DNA of 11,949 bases from the NCBI GenBank assembly GCA_903848435.1, contig CAINGG010000031.1, positions 1-11,949 on the forward strand. The letters run 5' to 3'. Numbering within the stretch: position 1 is the stretch's first letter; each line of letters starts with the position of its first letter. Below the pieces are notes generated by a model that did no database searches, was not told the origin of the DNA, and saw nothing but the letters and a program-made list of their open reading frames with translations. Below, in pieces: positions 1-6,736 of this stretch. This stretch comes from an uncultured Actinomycetes bacterium. GTDB taxonomy: Bacteria > Actinomycetota > Actinomycetes > S36-B12. Made by a program: the position numbers and the translations under genes.

Positions 1-1050
1 CACGTGTCCGGCCGGCCGCCGCGACCGCTCACGCTCGACGGCCTCATCGCCGACCTGCGCACAGCGGCCGAGGACCCGGCGTCCAGCGAGCCGCTGCGAG
101 CGGCCGCCGCCCGTCGGCTCGCCGACCTGGCCGATGCCGCCGAGGGTGGCGACCCACTCGCGCCGCTGGCCGATCCCCGTGCGTGGTGGGGCCTGCATGA
201 GCGCACGGTCGGTGCCGCCCCCGTGCGCGCGGCCGATGAGCCCATCGCCATGTCGGCCTCGACCCTCGACGGCCTGCAGGCATGTCCGCGCCGGTGGTTC
301 CTGCAGCGCGAGGCGCACGCCGACTCGGCACGCTCCGGGGCGCTGTCGTTCGGCTCGATCGTCCATGCTCTCGCCGAGGCCGTCGCGCGCGGAGAGCTGC
401 CCGCCGATCCCGACGTCCTCGAGGCGCGCGCCGATCTCGTGTGGCAGCACCTGCCGTTCGAGGCGCCGTGGCATGCCGCGGCCGAGCGCGCTGCGCTGCG
501 CGAGGTGCTCCGACGCCTGTGCGCCTACCACCGATCGTCGGGGCACACCGTCGCGGCGGTCGAGCAGCGATTCGAGGTTGCGCTTCCGCTGGCGGGGGAG
601 GGCGTTGACAGCACGGTGATCGTGCGCGGGGTGATCGACCGCCTCGAGGTCGATGGCGATGGTCGCGCCTACGCCGTCGACCTCAAGACGGGCAAAGTCA
701 CCCCGTCCGATGTTTCCGTGGCCGAGCACTCCCAACTCGCCGTCTATCAGGCGGCGATCCTGGCCGGTGCACTCGACGCGGCGGCGGGCGCTCACCTCGA
801 GCCGGGTGGCGCAAGCCTCGTGCAGTTGCGCTTCGATGCGCGACAGGCACCGGGCACTCCCAAGGTGCAGGAGCAGCCCGCCCTAGAGTGCGACGACGTG
901 CGCGATGCGCCCATCGTTGAGGCACTCGGCGACGCGGTGGCGCAGTTGCGTGAGGAGTCCTTCCCCGCGGTGCCCTCCACCGAGTGCCGGCGCTGCTCCT
1001 TCGCCCGCACCTGCCCCGCGCAGGCCATTGCCGGTGAGGTCCTCCCATGA
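1..1050 (+). CDS. adnA: AdnA C-terminal part: RecB-type Fe-S nuclease domain (5' truncated)
   Basis: This is the C-terminal ~349 residues of the AdnA subunit of the AdnAB helicase-nuclease, which resects DNA double-strand ends in actinomycetes. The frame is open to the left edge, so the GTG at position 4 is not a believable start; full AdnA proteins are about 1050 residues and the helicase motor lies outside the window. Counting from that GTG, the nuclease domain shows Cys94 (ACPRRW), a helix with His121 (GSIVHAL), the metal-binding Asp212 (GVIDRLE), the catalytic pair Asp226/Lys228 (VDLKTGK) and a QLAVY motif (Gln244, Tyr248). It ends in C328-x2-C331-x5-C337. One distant Cys plus three clustered Cys is the AddB-type 4Fe-4S staple. 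All expected nuclease residues are present. The last codon overlaps the adnB start as ATGA. AdnA rather than AddB is preferred because the next gene is a classic AdnB and the gene order matches mycobacteria. Confidence 0.88.
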   Translation, partial: HVSGRPPRPLTLDGLIADLRTAAEDPASSEPLRAAAARRLADLADAAEGGDPLAPLADPRAWWGLHERTVGAAPVRAADEPIAMSASTLDGLQACPRRWFLQREAHADSARSGALSFGSIVHALAEAVARGELPADPDVLEARADLVWQHLPFEAPWHAAAERAALREVLRRLCAYHRSSGHTVAAVEQRFEVALPLAGEGVDSTVIVRGVIDRLEVDGDGRAYAVDLKTGKVTPSDVSVAEHSQLAVYQAAILAGALDAAAGAHLEPGGASLVQLRFDARQAPGTPKVQEQPALECDDVRDAPIVEALGDAVAQLREESFPAVPSTECRRCSFARTCPAQAIAGEVLP

Positions 1051-4000
1051 GCCAGTCGCGCGATCGCATCGAGCAACTCCTCGGTCATCCGCTCAGCGAC
1101 GAGCAGTGGACCGCGGTCAGTGCACCGCTTGAGCCCGCCGCCATCGTCGCGGGCGCGGGGTCGGGCAAGACCACCGTCATGGCCGCGCGCGTGGCCTGGC
1201 TGGTGATCGAAGGCCTCGTGCCGCCCGACGGTGTCCTCGGCCTCACCTTCACCAACAAGGCGGCCGCCGAGCTGCTGTCCCGCGCTCGCCGCTTCCTGCT
1301 CGCGGCGCAGCAGCGCGGCTGGATCGACCCCGAGGCCGTGCTCGAGCCTGCGGTCTCCACCTATCACGCCTTCGCGGCGCGCCTGCTGGTCGATCACGGT
1401 GTGCGCGTCGGCCTGGAGCCAGGCGCCGAGGTGCTCGCGCACGGCGCGCGCGAGGCCCTCGCCGCGCAGGTCGTCCGCGCGACCGCCTTGCCGCTCGCCG
1501 ATCGTGGCCGCGCCGTGGCCTCCGTGGTCTCGGCGATGCTGCGGCTCGACGACGGGCTCGCCGAGCTCGACCTGGACCCTGCCGCCGCCCTTGACGATGC
1601 CTGCGCGCTCATCGCCGACCTGGAGGCGCGGGGCAAGCTTCAGCGCATCGGCGATCAGATGCTCGAGGCGGCGCGGATGCGCGCAGCGCTGTGCGGGCTT
1701 GTCACCGAGTTTCGCGAGGCCAAGCGTTCGCGTCAGGTGCTCGACTTCGCCGACCAGGTGCGCTGGGCTCTCGCGATCGTGCGGCAGTCGGCCGACGTGC
1801 GCGATGAGCTGCGCCAGCGCTATCCGTGCGTGCTGCTCGACGAATACCAGGACACGTCGGTCGCCCAGCGCCTGCTGCTGCAGGAGGCCTTCGGCGAGGG
1901 CCACCCGGTCACGGCCGTTGGCGATCCCTGCCAGGCCATCTACGAGTGGCGGGGCGCCACCGTCGACAACATCGATCGCTTCCCGCAGCACTTCCCGCGC
2001 ATGGTCGACGGCTCGCCCGTGCCCGCGTCGCGCTACTCACTCGCCGACAACCGCCGCTCCGGCCCGCTCATCCTCGACCTTGCCAACCACGTGGCCGCTC
2101 CGCTTCGCGCGATCCATGCCGGTGTCGAGCCCCTGGCCGCTGCAGCCACCGACCGCGGCCGCGGGCGCGTGCGGTGCGCACTGCTGCCCACCGTCGCCGA
2201 CGAGGTGGCCTGGGTGGCCGACGAAGTCCAGCGCCTGCACGCGGAGCACGGCGCCTGGCGAGGCATCGCCATCCTCGCCCGCCGCGCCGAGACGCTGCTC
2301 GACATCGATCGCGCCCTGCGCGCTCGCGACGTCCCGACCCACCTGGTCGGCATCGCGGGCCTGCTCGACGTTCCCGTCGTCGCCGAAGTGCGCGCCATCC
2401 TCGACGTACTCGACGACCCGACGGCCAATGCCTCGTGCCTGCGCCTGCTCGAGGGCCCGCGTTGGCGCCTGGCCCCGCGCGACCTCGCGGCGCTCGGAAG
2501 GCTGGCGGCACCAGAGCGCGGTGACCGCGTGTCGCCGGACGGCGTCGATGAGCGTCTGCGCGCCGCGATCTTGGGCACCGACCCAGCTGACCTCGCGAGC
2601 CTGCCCGAGGCCATCGAACGCGCGGCCGCGGGCGAGGGCGAGCGCGAGGGTCTGTCGCCTGAGGCGCGTGCCCGCTTGACGGCACTGGCCGCCGAGCTCG
2701 CGCTGCTGCGCCGTCACCGCGATGATCCGCCGGCCGAGCTCATCTCGCGGATCCTGCGCGTCACCGGCCTCGGCATCGAGATGTCCCTCGGCCCGGCTGA
2801 CGATGCTGCTGAACGGGTGCGTGCGCTCGCGACATTCCGCGATCTGGCCGCGCGCTTTCCCGTATCGGTGGGCGGCGCACGATCGACTCTCAGCGGCTTC
2901 CTCGCCCGACTGCGCGACGCCGAGGCCTTCGATGCCACGCCGACCGTCGATGACCTGCCCCGCGGAGACGCCGTCGTGCTCATGACGGCGCACAAGGCCA
3001 AGGGCCTGGAGTTCGCGCACGTCATCGTGCCCGGCAGTTGCGAGGGCGTCTTCCCCGGCACCGGCCGTGACCGCTGGCCCACCAATGCCCACGTGGTCCC
3101 GTGGTCGCTGCGCGACAGCGCACCGCCTGGGCTCCTGGCATTCCCCGATCCCACGACAGGGCCGACGCAGACCACGCACAAGGCGTTCGTCGATGCCAGC
3201 GCGGTAGTCGAGCGCTCCGAGGAGCGACGCCTCGCCTACGTCGCGTTCACGCGTGCCGAGCGCACCCTCGCCGTCACAGGTCACTGGTGGGGGCCCTCGC
3301 AGGTCACGCCGCGTGGGCCGGGCGAGTTCTTGCGCGAGGTTCACGAGTGGTGCCTCGACGGGGGCGGCGAGGTCGTCGAGTGGGCACCGGCCCCGGTCGA
3401 CGGCGCGACCAATCCGCTCGTCGACGACCGCGCGGCGAGCTGGCCGCGCGAACCTGATGCGCGCGCCTTTGCCGCGCGGGCGCATGCGGCTGACCTTGTC
3501 GAGCGTGCGCGCGCGGGCGCGCTGCCCGCACTCGCGCTGGCTCCCGACGATGAGGCGACGGTCGCGGCGTGGGATCACGCACTTGAGCGCCTGATCGCCG
3601 AGGAGCGAGCGGCTCGCCGTCCGCGCGAGGTGCTGCTGCCCTTCGCGCTGTCAGCCAGCGATCTCGTGCGACTCAGCGACGACCCCGCCGCCTTTGCTCT
3701 TGATCTCGCACGCCCCATGCCGCGACGTCCTTCGCCCGCTGCGCGCCGGGGCACGGCCCTGCATGCGTGGATCGAGGGTCAATATGCCGTGCAGACCCTG
3801 TTCGACCTTGACGATCTCGACAGCGCTGATCACCTGCCGACGGACGTCGAGCTCGACCGCCTGCGCGCGGCGTTCCTCCGAAGTCCCTACGCCCACCGCG
3901 CGCCGCTCGCGGTCGAGGCACCCTTCGCGATCCTGCTGGGCGGGCGCCTGATCCGCGGGCGCATCGACGCGGTCTTCGGCGATCCGCAGGGACGCGTCGA

Positions 4001-4202
4001 GATCGTCGACTGGAAGTCCGGGGGTGGCGGTGGATTGCGCGACCTGCAGTTGGGCATCTACCGCCTCGCCTGGTCGGAGGCGACCGGCACGCCGCTCGAG
4101 CGCATCGACGCGTCGTTCGTGCTGGTCGGCACGGGCGAGGTGGTCACGCCGCGATCGTTGCCCGACCGCGCTGAGGTCGAGCGCCTCCTCAGCGGTCCGT
4201 GA
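1047..4202 (+). CDS. adnB: AdnB: UvrD-type ATPase/helicase fused to RecB-type nuclease
   Basis: AdnB is the second motor-nuclease subunit of AdnAB, acting on double-strand DNA ends in the cytoplasm. The 1051-residue protein is full length for the family. Helicase motifs appear in order: Q motif LSDEQ (Gln20), Walker A AGAGSGKTT (35-43, Lys41), motif Ia LTFTNKAAAEL (66-76), TYHAFA (105-110), Walker B LLDEYQDTS (263-271), motif III VGDPCQAIYEWRGA (291-304), motif IV ADNRRS (333-338), motif V MTAHKAKGLEF (646-656) and motif VI EERRLAYVAFTRAE (725-738). The C-terminal nuclease has GTALH (His906), IDAVF (Asp974), VDWKSG (Asp988, Lys990) and QLGIY (Gln1001, Tyr1005). It lacks the Cys cluster seen in AdnA, as usual for AdnB. 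The start is the ATG of an ATGA overlap with adnA, with Shine-Dalgarno GGTGAGG at 1033-1039, so translation is coupled. Its 3' end overlaps the convergent acyltransferase gene by 14 bases. UvrD/PcrA is excluded by the fused nuclease. Confidence 0.95.
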   Translation: MSQSRDRIEQLLGHPLSDEQWTAVSAPLEPAAIVAGAGSGKTTVMAARVAWLVIEGLVPPDGVLGLTFTNKAAAELLSRARRFLLAAQQRGWIDPEAVLEPAVSTYHAFAARLLVDHGVRVGLEPGAEVLAHGAREALAAQVVRATALPLADRGRAVASVVSAMLRLDDGLAELDLDPAAALDDACALIADLEARGKLQRIGDQMLEAARMRAALCGLVTEFREAKRSRQVLDFADQVRWALAIVRQSADVRDELRQRYPCVLLDEYQDTSVAQRLLLQEAFGEGHPVTAVGDPCQAIYEWRGATVDNIDRFPQHFPRMVDGSPVPASRYSLADNRRSGPLILDLANHVAAPLRAIHAGVEPLAAAATDRGRGRVRCALLPTVADEVAWVADEVQRLHAEHGAWRGIAILARRAETLLDIDRALRARDVPTHLVGIAGLLDVPVVAEVRAILDVLDDPTANASCLRLLEGPRWRLAPRDLAALGRLAAPERGDRVSPDGVDERLRAAILGTDPADLASLPEAIERAAAGEGEREGLSPEARARLTALAAELALLRRHRDDPPAELISRILRVTGLGIEMSLGPADDAAERVRALATFRDLAARFPVSVGGARSTLSGFLARLRDAEAFDATPTVDDLPRGDAVVLMTAHKAKGLEFAHVIVPGSCEGVFPGTGRDRWPTNAHVVPWSLRDSAPPGLLAFPDPTTGPTQTTHKAFVDASAVVERSEERRLAYVAFTRAERTLAVTGHWWGPSQVTPRGPGEFLREVHEWCLDGGGEVVEWAPAPVDGATNPLVDDRAASWPREPDARAFAARAHAADLVERARAGALPALALAPDDEATVAAWDHALERLIAEERAARRPREVLLPFALSASDLVRLSDDPAAFALDLARPMPRRPSPAARRGTALHAWIEGQYAVQTLFDLDDLDSADHLPTDVELDRLRAAFLRSPYAHRAPLAVEAPFAILLGGRLIRGRIDAVFGDPQGRVEIVDWKSGGGGGLRDLQLGIYRLAWSEATGTPLERIDASFVLVGTGEVVTPRSLPDRAEVERLLSGP

Positions 4203-5430
4203 CCGCGCTGTCCTTCTTCGCGCTCGGATCAGCCGTTGTCTCCTCCGGAGCGACCGGCTTGACGCCGACCGCCTTGCGCATGATCTTGCGGCACGGCTCC
4301 TCGACGATGCGCCACATCAGCCAGGCGACCACGAAGGCGCCGGCGATCCCGATGATCCAGGCGACGCCGAAGAGGATGCCGCTCTCCAGGCCCAGCGCGT
4401 TCAGGCCGGCACGCCAGACACCGAACCACACCAGGTGGGTCATGTAGAGCGAGTACGACACGACGCCGCCGAGGATCAAGGTGTCGGTGGACAGCCACTT
4501 CGCCTGCCCGCGCCGCGACAGGGCCAGTGCGCCTATCCAGATGATGAGCAGCGGCACCAGCCACAGGTGGAAGTAGGGCGGCAGCGGCTCGGCCTCCGGG
4601 TCGTTCAGCGTGATCGCCGATTGGGCACCGCTCCAACGGCCGAGGAAGACCGCGCCGGCGACGATCAGCACGGGCATCAGCACCGAGACGGTCGTGGCCA
4701 AGCGCTCGACCCTGGGGCGCGGGTCGCTCGCGCCGGGGGGAATGCAGCGCATGACGATGAGATAGGTGATGGCACCGGCGGTGAACTCGGAGAGCACGCG
4801 GATGACCGAGCCCCACAGGTCGGTGTAGTAGGGGTCGGTCGTGAGGCTGCCGCGGATCAACAGCGGCAGGAGGGCCACGAACCACGCGACGACGAGCAGG
4901 GGGGTGGACACCCGCTTGTGCAGCGCGAAGAGCACCAGCACGAGCAGCGGGAAGATGAGGTAGGCCAGCCACTCCATCGACAGCGACCACGCGACGACGT
5001 TCCAGCCGCGCTCGGGGTGCGGTCCCCACTCCTGCACGAGCAAGACATTGCGGATGTAGTCGATCGGGTTGAGCCAGGGTCGCTCGCGGTCGACGCCGGT
5101 GATGATGCCCTGTGCGACGATGGCCAGTCCGGCGACGTTGAGCATGACGAAGTGGACCGGATAGACGCGTGCGAGGCGCAGCCACCAGAACTCCAGCGTG
5201 GCGCCCGCCGCCAGGCGCGGGCCCATCCTGGAGATGTAGGTGTGCGTGAGGATGAACCCGGAGAGCGCGAAGAACAGGTCGACCCCGAGGCGTCCGACGC
5301 GGATGACGTCGCTGAGGACGGGAATCGCCATCACGCCCATGATCGCGAGCGGGCCTTGCAGGTGATAGAGCAGCACCCAGAAGGCGGCCACGAAGCGGAT
5401 GCCCGTGAGCTGGCGAATGAACACAGCCAC
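4189..5430 (-). CDS. Acyltransferase family 3 (OafA/YrhL-like) membrane protein
   Basis: This is a polytopic inner-membrane O-acyltransferase of the acyltransferase-3 family, whose members transfer acetyl or other acyl groups to sugars, lipids or envelope polymers; the substrate cannot be read from sequence. From the GTG at 5430 it has 413 residues and about ten hydrophobic segments. Family marks are R12-x10-H23 in the first segment, VDLFFALSGFIL (50-61), the FWWLRLARVYP loop (81-91), WSLSMEWLAYLIFP (148-161) and YSLYMTHLVW (326-335), followed by a charged cytoplasmic tail (381-413). I chose GTG 5430 because GAGGG lies just upstream and it leaves 68 bases to nudC. An in-frame ATG at 5472 also has a GAGG and would add 14 basic residues, so the start is uncertain. 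No periplasmic SGNH domain is present. It sits between adnB and nudC on the opposite strand, where mycobacteria (from memory) have a potassium-channel gene, so it looks like a lineage-specific insertion or replacement. Confidence 0.9.
   Translation of the reverse strand: MAVFIRQLTGIRFVAAFWVLLYHLQGPLAIMGVMAIPVLSDVIRVGRLGVDLFFALSGFILTHTYISRMGPRLAAGATLEFWWLRLARVYPVHFVMLNVAGLAIVAQGIITGVDRERPWLNPIDYIRNVLLVQEWGPHPERGWNVVAWSLSMEWLAYLIFPLLVLVLFALHKRVSTPLLVVAWFVALLPLLIRGSLTTDPYYTDLWGSVIRVLSEFTAGAITYLIVMRCIPPGASDPRPRVERLATTVSVLMPVLIVAGAVFLGRWSGAQSAITLNDPEAEPLPPYFHLWLVPLLIIWIGALALSRRGQAKWLSTDTLILGGVVSYSLYMTHLVWFGVWRAGLNALGLESGILFGVAWIIGIAGAFVVAWLMWRIVEEPCRKIMRKAVGVKPVAPEETTADPSAKKDSAVTDR
4190..4210. terminator. 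Possible bidirectional hairpin at adnB/acyltransferase 3' overlap
   Basis: GCGGTC (4192-4197) and GACCGC (4201-4206) form a perfect 6-bp stem with a 3-base loop, which contains part of the adnB stop. An alternative pairing adds CAG/CTG (4190-4192 with 4208-4210) across a 2-base bulge. It lies exactly where the two convergent genes overlap and could serve both directions. There is no U-tract on either side, so at best it is the U-less type proposed for actinobacteria. Short stems are common by chance in DNA this GC-rich. Confidence 0.3.
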
Positions 5431-5463
5431 GTTTGCCCTCGCTCCCTTCGTCGATCGCCGACA

Positions 5464-5498
5464 TCGTCGCATGCAATTGCCCTCACTAGGCTCCCCCC
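5464..5498 (+). promoter_or_regulatory. Leaderless promoter for nudC
   Basis: TAGGCT at 5487-5492 fits the actinobacterial -10 pattern TANNNT. Its final T sits at -7 from the A of the nudC ATG (5499), so transcription would begin on the start codon. There is no purine-rich Shine-Dalgarno just before the ATG (CTCCCCCC). A -35 element at 5464-5469 would be poor. The element lies in the 68-base divergent gap to the acyltransferase gene. Confidence 0.5.
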
Positions 5499-6431
5499 AT
5501 GGGCGACACGAGGGCAGACCGATCGCTCCTCGCCGACCTGTCCCTCGCGCGCAGCACCCTGGACCGAGTTGCCGAGAAGCGCGGTGACGCCGACTGGGTA
5601 GCGGGCAGGTGGGCCGATCCGTCCTCGCGCGTCCTCCTCGTCCACGATGGCGCCACGCCCATCGAGATGTCCCCGCAGGGCATTCCCCGCCTGCGCCTGG
5701 CCGCGCCGCGTGCTGCCGGCGACGCGGAGGTCGCGCTGCTCGGGCTCGATGACTCAGGCACGGCGTACTTCTGCGCGCGCGTCGAGGATCGAACGGCCGA
5801 GCCCGGCGAGTGGCAGGGACTGCGCGAGGTGGGGGCTGCCCTGAGCGATCGTGATGTCGGCCTGCTGGTCGCCGCGGTGGCGCTCGACAACTGGCATGCG
5901 GCCCACCCGCACTGTGCGCGATGCGGGGAGCCCACGCTCATGTCGTCGGCGGGCTGGGTGCGCGTGTGCGCAGCGGACGGAAGTGAGCACTATCCGCGCA
6001 CCGACCCGGCGGTGATCGTGCTGGTCATCGACGACGATGACCGCGCCCTGCTGGGGCGGCAGGGTCGCTGGCAGCCGTCATGGTTCTCGACTCTCGCTGG
6101 CTTCGTCGAGCCCGGCGAGTCCGCGGAAGCAGCGGTACGCCGCGAGGTCTTCGAGGAGGCCGGCGTACGCGTCGGGGAGATGGCCTATCTCGGCAGCCAG
6201 CCGTGGCCGTTCCCGTGCTCCTTGATGCTCGGCTACCACGCCTGGGCCACGACGACCGACGTGCGGGTGGACGGCGAGGAGATCGTCGAGGCCCGGTGGT
6301 TCAGCCGTGACGAACTCGCGCGCGCCTGCGAATCACGCGAGATCGCGCTCCCGCCGGCGGTGTCGATCGCGCGACGGCTCGTGGAGCGGTGGTACGGCGA
6401 GCCGCTGAAGGGCGACTGGATCCGCCCCTAG
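5499..6431 (+). CDS. nudC: NudC: NAD(H) pyrophosphatase / NAD-RNA decapping Nudix hydrolase
   Basis: NudC cleaves NAD(H) to NMN(H) and AMP and, in E. coli, also removes the NAD cap from RNA 5' ends. The 310-residue protein has the usual three parts. There is a variable N-terminal domain (1-130). A zinc-ribbon segment follows with C139-x2-C142 and C157. The Nudix fold (170-300) comes last. The Nudix box is exact: Gly201, Glu207, Arg215-Glu216, Glu219-Glu220 and Gly222 in GFVEPGE...REVFEEAGV. The SQPWPFP motif (233-239), which marks NAD(H)-specific Nudix enzymes, follows at normal distance. The ribbon's usual fourth Cys is not visible; CAADGSEHYPR has Asp160 there and His164 shortly after. The start is the ATG at 5499 with a leaderless-type -10. 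The TAG stop shares four bases (CTAG) with the stop of the opposing glutaredoxin gene. The position between adnB and uvrD2 matches the mycobacterial order. Confidence 0.95.
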   Translation: MGDTRADRSLLADLSLARSTLDRVAEKRGDADWVAGRWADPSSRVLLVHDGATPIEMSPQGIPRLRLAAPRAAGDAEVALLGLDDSGTAYFCARVEDRTAEPGEWQGLREVGAALSDRDVGLLVAAVALDNWHAAHPHCARCGEPTLMSSAGWVRVCAADGSEHYPRTDPAVIVLVIDDDDRALLGRQGRWQPSWFSTLAGFVEPGESAEAAVRREVFEEAGVRVGEMAYLGSQPWPFPCSLMLGYHAWATTTDVRVDGEEIVEARWFSRDELARACESREIALPPAVSIARRLVERWYGEPLKGDWIRP

Positions 6432-6673
6432 ACGCCGAGCTTCTCCTTGACCTTGCCCAGCGACGGGTTGGTCATGGCGGTGCCGTCGGGGAAGACGACG
6501 GTCGGCACGGTCTGATTGCCGCCGTTGACGCTCTCGACGAAGGCGGCCGCCTCGGGATCGACCTCGATGTCGATCTCGGCGACCTCGATGCCTTCGCGGG
6601 CCAGCTGGGCCTTCAGGCGCATGCAGAAACCGCACCACTGGGTGGTGTACATCGTCAGGGCGGTGGCGCTCAC
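6428..6673 (-). CDS. mrx1: Mycoredoxin-1-like glutaredoxin
   Basis: This is an 81-residue single-domain glutaredoxin-fold protein. Homologs in this position in mycobacteria (Rv3198A, Mrx1) reduce mycothiol mixed disulfides with mycothiol as electron donor, in the cytoplasm. The active site is CGFC (Cys14-Cys17) after a beta strand LTMYTTQW. The cis-proline loop is TVPTVVF (Pro57 within 55-61), and the GTAMTNPS segment (64-71) forms the thiol-binding side. The length fits the family. The start is GTG at 6673, preceded by AGAGG at 6682-6686 with 8-base spacing; the frame stays open further upstream, but no glutaredoxin sequence lies there. The gene is divergent from uvrD2 (63-base gap) and convergent with nudC, sharing the CTAG at 6428-6431. 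A SigR/SigH-like promoter is visible upstream. An NrdH-type redoxin is possible, but the uvrD2 neighbour favours mycoredoxin. Confidence 0.9.
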   Translation of the reverse strand: MSATALTMYTTQWCGFCMRLKAQLAREGIEVAEIDIEVDPEAAAFVESVNGGNQTVPTVVFPDGTAMTNPSLGKVKEKLGV

Positions 6674-6701
6674 GTCGTCATCCTCTCGCGGGTGGTCAGC
6701 C

Positions 6702-6736
6702 TCGCCAACGTCGGACCCGGGTGCGACCATTCCCGC
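6702..6736 (+). promoter_or_regulatory. Probable leaderless promoter of uvrD2
   Basis: GACCAT at 6725-6730 has the key A and T of an actinobacterial -10 (NANNNT), with the T at -7 from the GTG at 6737. TCGCCA at 6702-6707 matches TTGACA at four of six positions, with a 17-base spacer. No Shine-Dalgarno precedes the GTG. The pattern is permissive, so this is moderate evidence. Confidence 0.4.
6707..6733 (-). promoter_or_regulatory. SigR/SigH-like promoter of mrx1
   Basis: Read on the minus strand, GGAAT (6733-6729) is followed after 19 bases by GTT (6709-6707), in the wider context GGGAATG...CGTTGG. The consensus for actinobacterial thiol-stress sigma factors (Streptomyces SigR, mycobacterial SigH) is GGAAT/C, about 18-19 bases, then (C/G)GTT. 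A start about 7 bases downstream would give a leader of roughly 25-30 bases that contains the AGAGG Shine-Dalgarno. Mycoredoxin is a plausible target of such a sigma factor. The -35 element overlaps the -10 of the divergent uvrD2 promoter. Confidence 0.5.

Noticed and set aside
4..6. GTG at position 4 as a true start of the first gene
   Set aside because: The frame is open to the window edge and the protein lacks the helicase half expected of AdnA, so the gene is truncated by the window.
792..1991. 399-residue minus-strand frame across the adnA/adnB junction
   Set aside because: It overlaps two coupled, strongly supported genes and shows no family motif.
2037..3578. 513-residue open frame on the minus strand within adnB
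   Set aside because: It lies wholly inside the AdnB motor domain, whose motifs are intact; there is no domain signature or start signal.
4024..5601. 525-residue open frame on the plus strand opposite the acyltransferase gene
   Set aside because: It is antisense to a clear membrane-protein family, has no recognisable domain and is full of low-complexity D/E/R/Q stretches typical of a high-GC shadow frame.
6483..6501. Hairpin CCGTCG/CGACGG as a nudC terminator
   Set aside because: It is a 6-bp stem inside mrx1 codons with no U-tract; it is too easily found by chance in this composition.
6389..6736. N-terminal extension of UvrD2 to an upstream ATG at 6389
   Set aside because: The added residues are antisense to mrx1 and the end of nudC; family homology begins at GTG 6737.
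6674..6736. LexA/SOS box for uvrD2
   Set aside because: No GAAC...GTTC inverted repeat is present in the divergent region or upstream of the other complete genes.
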